Source: Asterochloris sp. CNOR1
Lineage: Eukaryota; Chlorophyta; Trebouxiophyceae; Trebouxiales; Trebouxiaceae
Length of the DNA stretch: 64,000 bases
Direction of reading: 5' to 3'
NCBI GenBank assembly: GCA_963969365.1
Contig: OZ017757.1
Span: forward strand, 806,001 to 870,000
The position numbers were made by a program, and so were the translations under genes. Positions 34,931 to 46,204 of the stretch are shown here, one piece after another; position 1 is the stretch's first letter, and every line of letters starts with the position of its first letter. Under the pieces are notes generated by a model that did not search any database, was not told the DNA's origin, and saw only the letters and a program-made list of their open reading frames with translations.

Positions 34931-35900
34931 CGTACATCTATTGCTTGTAGCTGTCTCAGCCGGAACTGGGCAGCACTAGCTCTAGCAAAGTACCTTTTCG
35001 GCATTGCCTGGTCTGCTTCTACAATCAGCTGAAACCGTGCCATGTGTGCCTACAGCAGCTACCTGTAAGGTGTGCCCACGTGGATCCAGCTGCCCACAGG
35101 GCCAGTTGCCAGGCTCCCTGCTTGTTTGCTGTGAAGCACTTATTCCACACTGACTCCCCATTAAATATAAAATAAATTATTTCTTGTCCACCTTTGACAC
35201 ATAACCTTGCCACCTTTTGAGGTGTGCTCAGCTGCTTGACAGTCTCCTGCAGTCCTGATCGGGGTTGAGAGTGCCAGCTCATCATGCCTCCAGTAAAAAT
35301 GTGAGTTCTGGGGCCTGCAGCTTCTGGGGCATGGCAGTGGCAAAAGAGTAGGTGCTGGCTGTAGCAGCTGAGGCCTGCAGTGACCCAGCTGTACCACAAA
35401 TTCGATAGACCTTCTGGCTGCGGCAAAGGAAGGATGGGCAGATGCAACAAGACACAGTCTGGCTTACTGACTGCAATCAGAGTTTTGGCGACAGTGTGGG
35501 TCAAGACTCGGATTGTGATCCCCGCCTCCACAGGGCATCTTGCCCTGCAGCCTAATTCACAGCTGCCTAATGGTATTGAAGGCAGCCCGTAGCACACTTA
35601 CGTGGGTGCTGGAAAGCGAAAGCTGCTTCTAAAATGCTTGGCAGTCAACAATTCACAATAATGTGGTTAACACGACCAGACCTTGCTGCCAGCGCGTCAG
35701 CAACTGCTTTGTTGCACAGGACCTCGTGTTTAAGGGTTCACAGCAAATGGCAGTTTGCACAGGACCTGAGCTGTTGGTCTCTGATATGGTCCCTGCTATG
35801 CAGATGCCACGCTAGCGCTGCGAGCCCTGCCACTATCAGCGCTGATGCAGTCCAAGCTGTATACATATCACATACATTCAGCATATAAAAGCCTGTCAGG
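34931..35900. other. Stretch without a recognisable gene
   Basis: A 190-codon minus-strand frame (35025-35597) has no family pattern I can name and no splice support. I see no other signal. Confidence 0.3.
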
Positions 35901-35903
35901 GCT

Positions 35904-36160
35904 ATGTATGCAGAGCCCCTGCATACATGATGCATACATAGCTCTGACATTGTTAGGGGCAAAAATCTGCAGGCTTTAACAGCCCCTGCAAACATGGTGA
36001 GGCAGAAGTCTTGAGGCCTGGGAGTCAGGCAAAGCTCCTAGGTCTGCCACAGCTGTGGACTTTTGGTGATTCCCTCCTGGAGGTCATCATTAGAGCTTGG
36101 CTGCCTGCCACTCACTAAGGCAAAGGGTGGAGCTGCTAAGAAGCAAAAGCAGGACAGGGC
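35904..36160. repeat. Hairpin-bearing dispersed repeat, copy 1
   Basis: A perfect hairpin (ATGTATGCAG, loop AGCCC, CTGCATACAT; 35904-35928) is followed by a block from 35983 with AAGCTCCTAGGT, CCACAGCTGTGGA, CCTGGAGGTCA, AGAGCTTGGCTG and GGTGGAGCTGCT. The same block follows the hairpin of copy 2 at 36853. Confidence 0.8.
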
Positions 36161-36316
36161 CCCTGTGCAGCCAAAAAAACAATGCAAGCGCGAAGATCAG
36201 CAAAGCAGACCCTACAAACTCACTGTGACTGCACCCAGTTCACCGCACAGTGCAGTCACTGCACTAGCAGACTAATCTGCACACTTTATGCACACTTTCA
36301 GCACACATATACAATC

Positions 36317-36336
36317 GTGTGCAGGGCCCTGCACAC
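36317..36336. repeat. Perfect 20-base palindrome
   Basis: GTGTGCAGGGCCCTGCACAC. Shares the TGCAG core with the two hairpins beside it, with different outer arms. Confidence 0.95.
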
Positions 36337-36797
36337 TTTAGTGCCACACAAGTAAGCTTGCCTTAAGAGGCACAGAGCCCCTGACATCCTGACAGCGTCT
36401 GATGCCGGCCCTTCAGCTCAGAGCTGCTTGCCAGGGTGGGACAGGGCCTGGGCTCTTGTCTCGATTACAGGCAGTGCCTGGGTACAGGAGAACATATTGA
36501 GCAGTGCCGGCTGTGGCACCAGCCAGCATGTGGGCATTACCTGACTCCATCTGGTCTCATGGTGACATCCTGCAGCAGGGAGTCCACCTCGAAAGACTTG
36601 ACAGAGAGCCGCTCAGGCTGAGCATTACGGTGCAACAGCAGATCAGGCCAGCCCACCTGAACACAATGAGAAGGAGGAGCAAGGCACAGGAGAACAGGGC
36701 CTGCCTGCACCTCAGCTGCTCCACAGCTAAATCGCACCAGCAGACCAAGCTGCATTTATTATGGACCCACTCAGCACCCATGAGCGTTGACAGGCAT

Positions 36798-36998
36798 ATG
36801 GGTGCAGGGGCTCTGCACCCATTATGCAAAAAGCTATGGGGCACAGAGCCCCTGCAAATATAATGAGGCATTCACAAAAGCTCCTAGGTTGGTCGGCCAC
36901 AGCTGTGGAGTTCCTGCGATGTATCTCCTGGAGGTCAACTAGAGCTTGGCTGACTTGACATGGCAAAGGGGTGGAGCTGCTGATGAGCAGAAGCAGGA
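36798..36998. repeat. Hairpin-bearing dispersed repeat, copy 2
   Basis: Hairpin ATGGGTGCAG, loop GGGCT, CTGCACCCAT at 36798-36822, then a block from 36853 to 36998 matching copy 1. The loop is the reverse complement of the loop in copy 1. Confidence 0.8.
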
Positions 36999-37523
36999 CT
37001 CTGGAGACTCAAAGAGGACCCTGGACTATGTAGATGTCAGCCTTCAATAGTCCCAGCCATGAATAGTCCCAGCTTGAAGATACAGCCAGTCCCTGCTGCA
37101 GGGACAGCATGTCAGCAATGGCAAAACACTCACACCTAGGCAGGGTGTTCGGCTGCTGCCTGGTCAGGATGAAATCCTCACTGATACAGGTCAAACTCCA
37201 GGCCAGTTTCTTAGTGCTGGCCAGGCCTCATGGGCTAGGCTTCAGCTGCAGCTGCCGCCTGAAAACATGCCAGCATGCGCAGATGCTGGTCGCTGCGGGG
37301 CATGCCTGGGGCTCATCAGACGCTTGGGGAGGGCTGCCTGGCCTGCGCTGCACAGGCGATGGGTGCTTTGCAGGAGCGACAGCATGCACAGTGGCTGCCC
37401 GCTGCTGCTCAGGTGGCCTGGTTGGCACCAGCACCCTGCTCGCAGATAACTACTGTTGGCCTGACCCCGCCCCCTTTCTGCTTGCTACTGGCAGCTGCCT
37501 GACCTGTGCAGCTGGACAGGCCT

Positions 37524-38231
37524 GTCATGCACCTGGCGCAACCTGCTGGATGGCTTGACTCTGTACCTGGGCTGCACAAGCACCAGGGCCTCACCCAGCC
37601 GTTGCTGGAGAAGTACCTGAGCCCCACCAACTTCAGCCAGTTCATGGCCTTCCAGCTGGCCAGGAGCTGTGGCGCAGTCCACGTAGAGCGCCAGGTGCGT
37701 TGCAGTCCAAAGTTCAGCTCAGCTTGCACACCTTACTCAGCCCTCTGCCTGCCTGCCATGCACTGCCTGCTCAAGAGCCGCCACAGGCCTGCCTGCCCCA
37801 GCATTGCAGGCAATCGCTGAGCAGCAGCCTCACCGCTGCAGGTCGGCATTGCCCGCAAGGTAGTGGACCTCATGTCAGCTCAGCAGCAGGGATTGCCTGT
37901 GCCCAGGCAGCAGCTGCTCAGCTGGTATAGCAGCCTCAACAAGCAAGTGGGCACTGTCAGCAAGATGAGGGACCCAGGGCTGCTGATGCAACAGGGCAAG
38001 TGGGTTGACGCCCGCAAGTTTGTGGCACTCTCGGAGCAGGTAAGGCTGGCTGCACTAGAGCAGCTGCCCCAGCCTGTGGCAGCATTGTCACCAGAGGCAG
38101 CCAGAGCTGTGCATGATGCAGCCCTCCTCTGCTCTATGCTGGGGCACCTGGCCCCTGTCAGGTTGAACGTCTTGCGCACGAGCGGGTGTTGCCCTCACAA
38201 CGCCCCGCACCTGTCAATGCTAGAATGCTGA
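37524..38231 (+). CDS. Recombinase-like protein fragment (algal element family)
   Basis: Two neighbouring exons: about 37512-37694 (EKYLSPTNFSQFMAFQLARS) and about 37842 onward (QQLLSWYSSLNKQVGTVSK, then GKWVDARKFVALSEQ, HDAALLCSMLGHLAPVRLNV and Cys pairs). The layout resembles the N-terminal part of integrase/recombinase-like proteins that are multicopy in green algae. The block MLGHLAPVRLNVLRTSGCC corresponds to a conserved hydrophobic stretch ending in Arg and Cys. No tyrosine-recombinase catalytic core is visible downstream, so this looks like a relic. Confidence 0.35.
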
Positions 38232-38696
38232 GCCCTTTGCCTGCCTTGCAGTCAACTCAAACATTTGACAAAGCATGATGAGCCTCAGTTCAATGAGGGT
38301 GAAGGCCCCTTATTGCATGGCCGTAAGGTGGGATATCTACTTCAGACTCCGCCACAGAGCTTGCAGTGCTGCTCATGAGTGAGTGCTTCCCTTTACAGCA
38401 CTGTGAGGCGGCGGTTGGGCTGATGAGTATGTGAGTGCTGGCCACAGTGCCCTGCAAATTGCTGCAGGGTGTTGGCAGAGATGGGGCGCAGATTGCCAGA
38501 CAGACAGCTGCTAGGGGTCGTCGTGGTAGGGGCAGCAGTCTTGGCAGGGGCAGACGATGCACAGTGCCTGCTTAGGTGCATTCAAGATGATCGCCTGCTG
38601 TGCTTGAAGCCTCTCCTGTGCGCATGAGGCCCTCCATGCTTGAGTCTAACAAGCGAGGGCGGTGCCCCTTGAACTTCAGAAGCTGCTAGCTGCCCC

Positions 38697-38987
38697 ATGG
38701 CATCGCTTGTGCAAATGCAGGCTACTCAGTTAATGTCAAAGTATGAGAGGCTTCGCTTAGCCAAACTTGCAGAAAATGAAGCAACGTTGCAGCCAGTCAA
38801 AGCAAGGCTGGCTGCTCTGCAGAGCCAGCAGGCTCCCCAGCTGACTGACGATGGGCCTGCCACGGGCTCAAACGCGGGGCGCGGTGGCAACAAGGGCAAG
38901 AAGCGCCCCCATGGACAAGAACAAATCCACAGGTGCCCTTTCGTCGCAGTTGTGCCTGGTCCAGGCAGCTCTGGACCTCTTGCATGA
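38697..38987 (+). CDS. Small protein with YERLR-type motif and basic tail
   Basis: The ATG at 38697 opens a 96-residue frame. Residues about 14-40 read MSKYERLRLAKLAENEATL, a short coiled-coil-like motif often seen in plant and algal element-linked and B3-type proteins. A Gly/Lys-rich tail follows (RGGNKGKKRPHGQ), perhaps for nuclear entry or nucleic acid binding. A related, broken copy lies near 34500. Confidence 0.4.
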   Translation: MASLVQMQATQLMSKYERLRLAKLAENEATLQPVKARLAALQSQQAPQLTDDGPATGSNAGRGGNKGKKRPHGQEQIHRCPFVAVVPGPGSSGPLA

Positions 38988-39907
38988 GGCAAAGCTGGCG
39001 GTGTGCAATGCCTAGTGTCTGTAACAGCATGGCAAACCTGTAACGGTCCTCTGTACTGCAGGCAGCCCGACCTTCTGAACGCAGTCTCTGTTGGCAGCCG
39101 GCGGCTCTCAATGCCCAAGCAGCTGGTGTATTGAGCAATGTGCGCAGTCAGTAGAGTTTGAGCTAGCTAGCCGCTAATGATGTTCTCTTGTGTTGCTTGT
39201 ACAGACGCCCTGCCATGTATGCTGCTGGCTCCAATGTGGTCTGACCCAAACACATGGTCTGTACATACTGTAAACACCCTGCAGGCTGCACATACCTTGC
39301 ACATACATTTGCAGTACTGCAAAGGTAGCATCTTTGATGCTTCTGGTGTGCGTGCACCACCTTAGAGCTGCACAGTTCGCTGTGCAAGCAGGTGCAGGAG
39401 GCAGGGCAAGTGCTTGAGGTGAACTACTGCATGGCCTGCAGTCAATGTGACTCGTGTCAAATTGCCTCCCTGTGCCACCTGCTACAGGACATCCACTGAC
39501 ACGTTGAGGCTCTCGCCAGCCCTGTCTGGTCTTTCTCCTGTCCATAAGAAGGCTATGCCTGTATGATCAGAGTCTTGACATGCTCAGTCACTAGCTTTGC
39601 CCTGCAGGCACACCTGAGCCTTTATGCAAGCAGGCGCAGACGGCAAGCCACGGCAAGCCATGTATCGAACTCAAAACCCCTTTAGCCAACTTGGACTTGA
39701 TGAGGGCAGCGTAAAACAGCTTGTCTGATTGCTGAAAGCTCTGCTAGCCCTGCCTGACCTGCAGGCAGTATCAAGACCCTTCGCAACCCAGCTGCACCCC
39801 AGAGAAGTGGGCAGGGGCTTGCATATTATCAGGAGCTGAGGGTTTCATGATGATGGCGTGCAGGCACTTCTGAGACCCTCTGCGAGCAAGCACAGCAGGC
39901 TGGGCAC

Positions 39908-40189
39908 ATGCTGGACTTGGACTACTGCCTGATTTGTCCCTTCCGGCTCGGCACCTACCAATCAGGCAGCCATGGGGGGGTCATCTTCAGGCGAGGCTTC
40001 TTCCAGGAGCGCGACGCGGTGGTCATCCAGGAGTGCATCACCAGAACTGAAACAAGTGCGCGTGCCAACGACGTTGTGCTCACGGAGTGCATCTGGAGGG
40101 CTGCCGAGATGGGAGTTACCACAAAGCCAGCAAGGTCTCCCTGGCAGACACGTCATAACAAATTGCACTCCAAGAGGTTCTCACTCTGA
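39908..40189 (+). CDS. Glycosyltransferase-like fragment, weak
   Basis: The frame reads GVIFRRGFFQERDAVVIQEC and later ANDVVLTECIWRAAEMG. A GG-(V/I)-F block followed by a (D/N)D-V-x-L-T block is typical of the C-terminal half of several GT-A fold transferases, such as fringe-like ones. No DxD exon was found upstream. It may be a relic. Confidence 0.3.
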   Translation: MLDLDYCLICPFRLGTYQSGSHGGVIFRRGFFQERDAVVIQECITRTETSARANDVVLTECIWRAAEMGVTTKPARSPWQTRHNKLHSKRFSL

Positions 40190-40915
40190 TCAGGGATTGG
40201 GTGGATGGTGCCAGGGGAGGCTGTCAATCTGCAGTTGCAAGGTGTGCTTGAGCAAGGGTCAGAACACTATCAAGATAGTGCCCCATCATGCAATGGTGTT
40301 TGTCTGCCCAATACAGCTTGACACAGTCACTAGCCGACTCGTGCTCTGTGCAAGGGTGGGGAGGACAAGTCAGGGGATGGATCTGTCCATGCGCAAGGCA
40401 TCTTCACTTCAGCAGCCGTTGCATGCACTGGCAGTTTACAGCCTTGCAACACATGGTTGTCACACCAACAGCGCAGACACGGTACACAACCCTGTCCTGA
40501 TTTGTGGCAGGCAAGTCTACTTAGCTGCCCTTCTGATGCACGTGCATGTGAGGATGAGATTGCTGAATGGCACATAGTGGGCACACTGGCACTTGTCAGT
40601 TAAACCACATCAACTGCTGGTCAGCCAAGGCATGAATATGTCTGTCAATTGCGCATGCACACAGCGTGCGCTCACACATTCATGTCAGCGAATTACCACA
40701 AACTGTTACGCTGGCATCAGGTGATGAGCTGGATTTGTAGCAAAGCGCTAGCTCTTGCCTCCTACTAGCGGCCAAGCCATTTGTATTGGTCTGAAGGCCC
40801 TGTTAAAATATTGATATTGTTGAGGGCTCCTCTAGGGGCTGCTGCTGACAATACATGAAAGACAGTGAACATGCAGTCATGATGCACTCAGTTTGTCATG
40901 CAGCAAAGGGCAGGA
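40190..40915. other. Stretch without a recognisable gene
   Basis: AT-richer than its surroundings near 40800-40900. No coding pattern or strong repeat is visible. Confidence 0.3.
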
Positions 40916-42235
40916 TTACCAATTACCAGCTGTTGCTATGCGCACCCGACTGGCAGCATGCTTGTGCATTCCAGTTAGGTTGTGCGCTAAGTTGCCGGTT
41001 GCCTGTTGCTGCTTGATTTTGTTTGAGCATATGGCCAGCTGGTCGTTGAATAAACATGGCGAAAACCAGCTGCCGTGGGGCCACAGCCTAATCACTTGCC
41101 CTGCCACCACATGGGTGCCGGCAATGTTGTCCCAGCAGTGGTTGTAGTTGCTGAAGCCAACATATTTGCAGACTGCATCGCTGATGACTGGTGGCCCTGT
41201 CATTTGCAGCACGCTGTCTGCATGTGACACGTTCAGGGCACGCCACGTGACCTCCTGGATCATAAGTTCCCAGAAATGCACGCCAGAACGTGACGCCATC
41301 GCAAAATTGTTGGCGATCCCCCCAGCGGTGCCTTGCAGCACCATGTCAGCCCCCATGATGAGGTCGTCTGCTGGCCTAAAGCAGTCGATGTCAGCATCAA
41401 GGTACATCCCGCCTATTCTGCAGCACCATCTGGGAAAGCTTCAATGCTTGGCGCAGTCGGAAGGCATGTGCCTGACAGCAAACCATCTGCTTGCACCTAG
41501 TCATGGCTATGCGGAGACAGGTGCCTCTTGTGGCAGCATCAGTGCAAGACGTAGGATTCAGCCCTACAGCATATCCTGAGCTTCATTGTGCCCATCTCAC
41601 CTGTGCATGATGAGGTATCTGCTGAAGTCAGACTGCGTCGCTGGCCAGTGCATGTCTCTGAAGGTGTTGGTGCTCTCGGGGTAGTCTGACTCTAGCAATC
41701 TTTCAACCTCTTCCCTGCTCCAATACATGTGCACCCAGTGCCTGCAATGTTTGGCTAGCTCATTGGCCGGCTCATCTTCTGAGCAGAGGCCTGCAGTGTT
41801 GTGCTAGTATGCTCACTATGGGGCAAGTTGCAATGTATGGGATGCATGCTGGCTTTGTGGTTGCAGTGCAGGATCAAGTTGGGCTGGCCTAAGTTAGTGG
41901 CGATGTTGCTGTAGGGCATTGTACCAAAGCTACAATTGCTTGAGTAGTGACACTATTGCTGCAATGGCAGGCTGTGTGTGCGTTTGACTGTAGCACTTGT
42001 GGCATGTGCACAGGTGCAGGCATTGGCAATCTGCAGACTCACTGGTAGTGGTATTGACATATACGAATGTAGGTATCGTCGACTTTGCCATCATCAATGG
42101 CTTGGCTGAGGGTCTCAGAGTCACTTATGTATACCCTGTGCAAAATGTGAGGAATATGGCCTGGAGGCTTGCACAGCTCATGCTTGAGCTGATGCATATC
42201 TCCTTGCACAATGAGGTGCGCAAAGCGCTGTGCCA
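40916..42235 (-). CDS. GT32 (Och1-like) glycosyltransferase
   Basis: Type II Golgi-type transferase with a DxD sugar-binding domain. Exons: about 42058-42235 (PPGHIPHILHRVYIS, the IPKIIHR-type opening), 41601-41741 (HWVHMYWSREEVERL to SDFSRYLIMHR) and 40916-41417 (IGGMYLDADIDCFRP, the family signature, then NNFAMASRSGVHFWELMI). The last junction keeps phase. The donor at about 42058 is not a strong one. No in-frame ATG precedes the first exon, so the true 5' end lies upstream, perhaps in the membrane segment at 42602-42730 (see the transporter). A second family member is at 52592-53740. Confidence 0.75.
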
Positions 42236-42601
42236 GGGGCAATGTGTGGCACCTGCAGCCAACAGAGGGCTTTCTACAGCACGTAGCAGACATTGCGCTG
42301 CCATTTGCTTGGCCTAGATGGAGAGGCTTGTCACAAACAGCAGGGGTGCAACAGCACTGTGCTTGGAGCCAAAAGTCTGTATTACAACATAGGTGGTGTG
42401 CCTCACGCACGGCATGCTGCTCATGGTCACCAGAGAAACAGCATGTGTCTCACTCTTTGGCTCCACTCCAGGAGGAAGGGGGTGCCGCTGAGGGGTTGAC
42501 GATGAAACCTGCTGAGCCTGAGCACATTTGCAAGCGTGGCGTGAGGCTTGAACAGCTGCAGAAGTCCTTGTAGCAGGCACCAGTGCAATGAGTCTCACCT
42601 G

Positions 42602-44880
42602 ACAGGAGGCATATGCATGCACCGAGAGCAAACCACGTCAGCCCCCAGGCCAAACTTTTGCAGAGGTTGCTCAGCTGATCTTTCTGCTCATCTTTGCCAT
42701 CCCGTTTCACACCTGCACATAGCCATTGGTGTGTCCTCAACCTGCTCAGCCTTGGTTCACAGGGTACAACCTCACCTTCTTGCAGATGGGCTTGAAGATA
42801 ATGCTGTCCCTCAGGGTCAAAACTGCTGCAGTGCTGCATGTTGGCCACTGCAAAGCGGCCAGAGTCCTTGCTGTTGGTCAACTGCTGCATCTTGACATGG
42901 CTGAACCAGGCAAAGCCACAGATGGAAGCTAGAAACCCTATGCCCTGCAAGCAGTGCTCAGGTCTTAAGCACTGCTGGCCAGTCACCAAGAGTCCGAGGC
43001 GAGTGAGCCTTCTTTTGCAAAGCCCTGACCTGTAGGGGCGTCACAACCTCCTTCAAAGAGAGCATACCGATGCTAACCACAACTGCACCCTTGAAGGTGC
43101 CAGCCACCTGCAAGGTGCAATGTTCTCAGCTGAGGCATGATCATGGGCTGTGGACATATCAAGACATGTCTGCAAGCAGCAGCTTGAGTACCTTTAGTGT
43201 GGTTGAGGATGCCAGAATCACGACAGCATAGGTTAAGCTATTCACCGCAAAGCCAAGTGCAGCTGCTAGGGCAAAGAGGAGTGGCATGCTGGCCATGATG
43301 GACCAAGCGTCTGAGGCTTGCATCTGGGGCAATTCCCAGGTGACTATGCCAAGGAGCAGCCAGATGACACACGCAGGCGCCAAGTACATCAATCCCTCTA
43401 CTGCAGGCATGACGAAGGTACCTTGGATGTACGCAAATAAATGCACAGAGCAGTGCAGACTGCAGAGGGGGAGCTGCCAGACAGACCTGTCATGAGGACC
43501 AAGCAATGTCAACCTGGACTGGCCTCACGGGTTGCAACATGCAAAACAGTGGAGTCTCACTAGGGTGGAAATTGTGTTTGACGAGCACCAGCTGGGTGAG
43601 GACCACTTTTGTGGCCTCAGCAACTTCAGCTGCAGCCATACACGCCAGACCCCGCCAGCTGAGGTTGATCTCGTCATAGGATGCAATGGCTGTGCCAGCG
43701 GTGATCACAAACACGGCGCCCATAAGCTGCCTTGTTGGCGTCTCCAAGCGAGCAACAAAGAGGGCAAACATGACGTTGACAGGAGAGAATGCCTGCAAAG
43801 CAATTTCACAGGGCTCATGTTGGCAGCGGCATCTTCGAGAGCCCCGCTGATGGATGTTGCATGCACGCGGACGTGCAAATGCTCAGTAATGAAGGCCAGC
43901 CAGCATGCGCTGCCACCAACAGTGTCCCTTGTTGGCCAGCAGTTCAGGCACCTGACATGCTCACCTTGAGGATTTGGATGAAGCTCATAGACAGATAGAG
44001 GTAGCTCAAATTCCCAAAGAATAACGACAGGGCCATGCTAAGCCCGACTGGCATGACGTGTGTGGCATAATCTTTGGCCGTCATGGGTGTTCTGGAAGGG
44101 ACCAGATTGAAGACCTGCACCAGACACCTACCAACTCTGTGAGTGAGTGTCCTTTGACTATGCTGCAACACCTTTTGGCCAGGCGAACTATGTTTGGTGG
44201 CTTAGCAATACATGTAGCGGTCTCATGAGCAGCCCTGTTGCAATGCACCTCACCTTGCATGTCAAGAAGCTTGCAATTGCGCTGAACGCCATGCCAAGGC
44301 CAGAAAGCGTCATGGGGTACTGGAAGCCCACATATGACAGCAGGTACTTATTAAGCACCACCAGACCCGAGGAGAGACACATCCAGCTGAGTCTGCATGG
44401 CAAAGAGGAACCACTCCCTGTGCAATTTGTATGTCAATAGCCAAGGATGTCTGCCATGCTTCTGAGTCAAACAAAGACTGCATGGGACCAGAACACCGGT
44501 ACAAGACCAGCGCTCACATGGCCCATGATGCAAGCGCCAGCCTTCCCCATGTCCTGCAGGAGCAGTGCAGCCTGCTTGGTTTGCCACATCTGCAGACCAC
44601 TGCATGTGCTTTGCTGCGCGGATCATGTGGATGTTGCTGTTCATGGGCGATTAGATTTTCAGCCACCGTCTTCTCGCTGAAGTCCCCGCTGGACCTTCCT
44701 CCTTCGCAAGAACTCGCTTATCTGCAAGCTGCCCGTCCATCTTGCCAAGGTGTCCAGTGGTGGCAGGCCGCTCAGGCTGCGTCCTGGCAGCAGATCCCCT
44801 CTGGTCAGAACGTGTTCACTTTTCTTTCTTTGTCGCTTGGAAAGGAAAGCTTCATATTGTGGGAAAGATATGGGCGTCAT
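42602..44880 (-). CDS. Nucleotide-sugar/triose-phosphate transporter family protein
   Basis: Multi-pass carrier of the drug/metabolite transporter superfamily; likely brings sugar nucleotides into the Golgi. Exons: a possible first exon from the ATG at 44880 with a basic N-terminus, about 44254-44393 (SSGLVVLNKYLLSYVGFQYP), 43967-44117 (LFFGNLSYLYLSMSFIQILK), about 43530-43793 (AFSPVNVMFALFVARLETPT, FVITAGTAIASYDE), 43197-43402 (EGLMYLAPACVIWLLLG), 43032-43110 (VAGTFKGAVVVSIGML) and 42773-42949 (GIGFLASICGFAWFSHVKM). The NKYLL, FIQILK and TFKG blocks are typical. The frame then runs on without a stop through LAWGLTWFALGACICLLSG at about 42602-42660, an extra membrane segment. Confidence 0.8.
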
Positions 44881-46204
44881 AAGAAACGATGAGTCAACAA
44901 TGAGGCAGGCCCTCATATGTGCGCACAGATTCGACATGGTCTTAGTAGCTGCGCAGAACTAGCCACAGTGCTGGCTGGCATCAGGGACAAAAGAGACAGG
45001 TTGATCCCAGCAGACAAGCAAGCTTCTTGAGAGTTGTGGCCTGATTTCAAATCCCGCTGATGTGAACATATTTCTTCACCTTTCTTTGTGCTCGAGGATT
45101 CACAGTGGCATGCTTCACACACCATGCGATGAGGCAGATGAAGACCTTGCAATTCAGTTGATCGACAACCCTCTTTTGTGGATTGGCTACATGTGTACAA
45201 AGCCCCAGTGCAATTTTGTTAGCGACTGCGGCGGCCATGCCCGTGAGCGCATCTTGGGCAGCAGACAACCTCATGATATGCTTGACCCCATGTAGGCTTA
45301 CATGTTGGGCATGACACATACATGTGTCAACCTGTCTGCCATCTGCAGACAGCTGTCTGCACCTAGACCATTGTGAGACGATACTGTCTGCGCAGACCCT
45401 GATTGAGAGGCCACCCCCATGGACAGCACCGGTGGGCACCAGGTACCTGGGACGTCGACCATAAGTCATTGGAGTGGGAAGATAAAAGATTCACATGTCG
45501 CCGGCTTTGGGCACCAGTCTGCCTACAGGAGGTTGTAGCAGCTGCGCTGGCAGGTGCTTTTGAAGATGATCAGCTGTTGTCTGCCAGGTGTGCAGAACTT
45601 AAAGGCCAGGTGGTATTATGTGGTGTAAGCACTGCAGGCGCTGCCTGTGTGGTAAGAGAGGACCCAAGTGGGTGCACCCGGATGGCAACATATGCATGGG
45701 CTACATGGTGCTGCTCACCTCTACAGGCTATTGCAGGGTGTCTGCAACACATGCAGCAGATGAGACCATGAGTCAATGCAGACCCGGGCTCATCTGCTCA
45801 TTGACTCACACAGGCCCACAACAGCCGCCAGCTTACGCACTCGCAGGCCGAGCGTGGTCTGCGACTTGCTGCAGATTTGAGATGTGGCGCTTAGCCTCAA
45901 GCACAGACACGTGCAGACAGGAGACGAGTGGAGAGAAACAAGTTCGAAATAACATGAATCACCACACCTCACACAAGTTTTGAAAACACGTCGTGCGCAT
46001 CGTGCGTTTCATGGTCACCGTGTGTGACGCGTGTCAGGCAGCAACTGACCATACAAGCTGCAATTCCAAACATCGCCCTGCAGATGGCTTACAACCTCAG
46101 CAGTAGGCAGGCAGAGCTGCCATCTGGACACTAGCAAGCTGAGTGGTGCACCTCCATGCACACTTTCACTTGTCCTGAAAGCCGGGCCTACAACAGACAA
46201 GCAG
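44881..46204. promoter_or_regulatory. Intergenic region between divergent transporter and exostosin genes
   Basis: About 1.3 kb between two starts pointing apart. Frames here match nothing I know. Both promoters should lie inside. Confidence 0.3.

Noticed and set aside
35025-35597. 190-codon minus-strand frame as a gene
   Set aside because: No start context, splice borders or family motif; composition is like the flanks.
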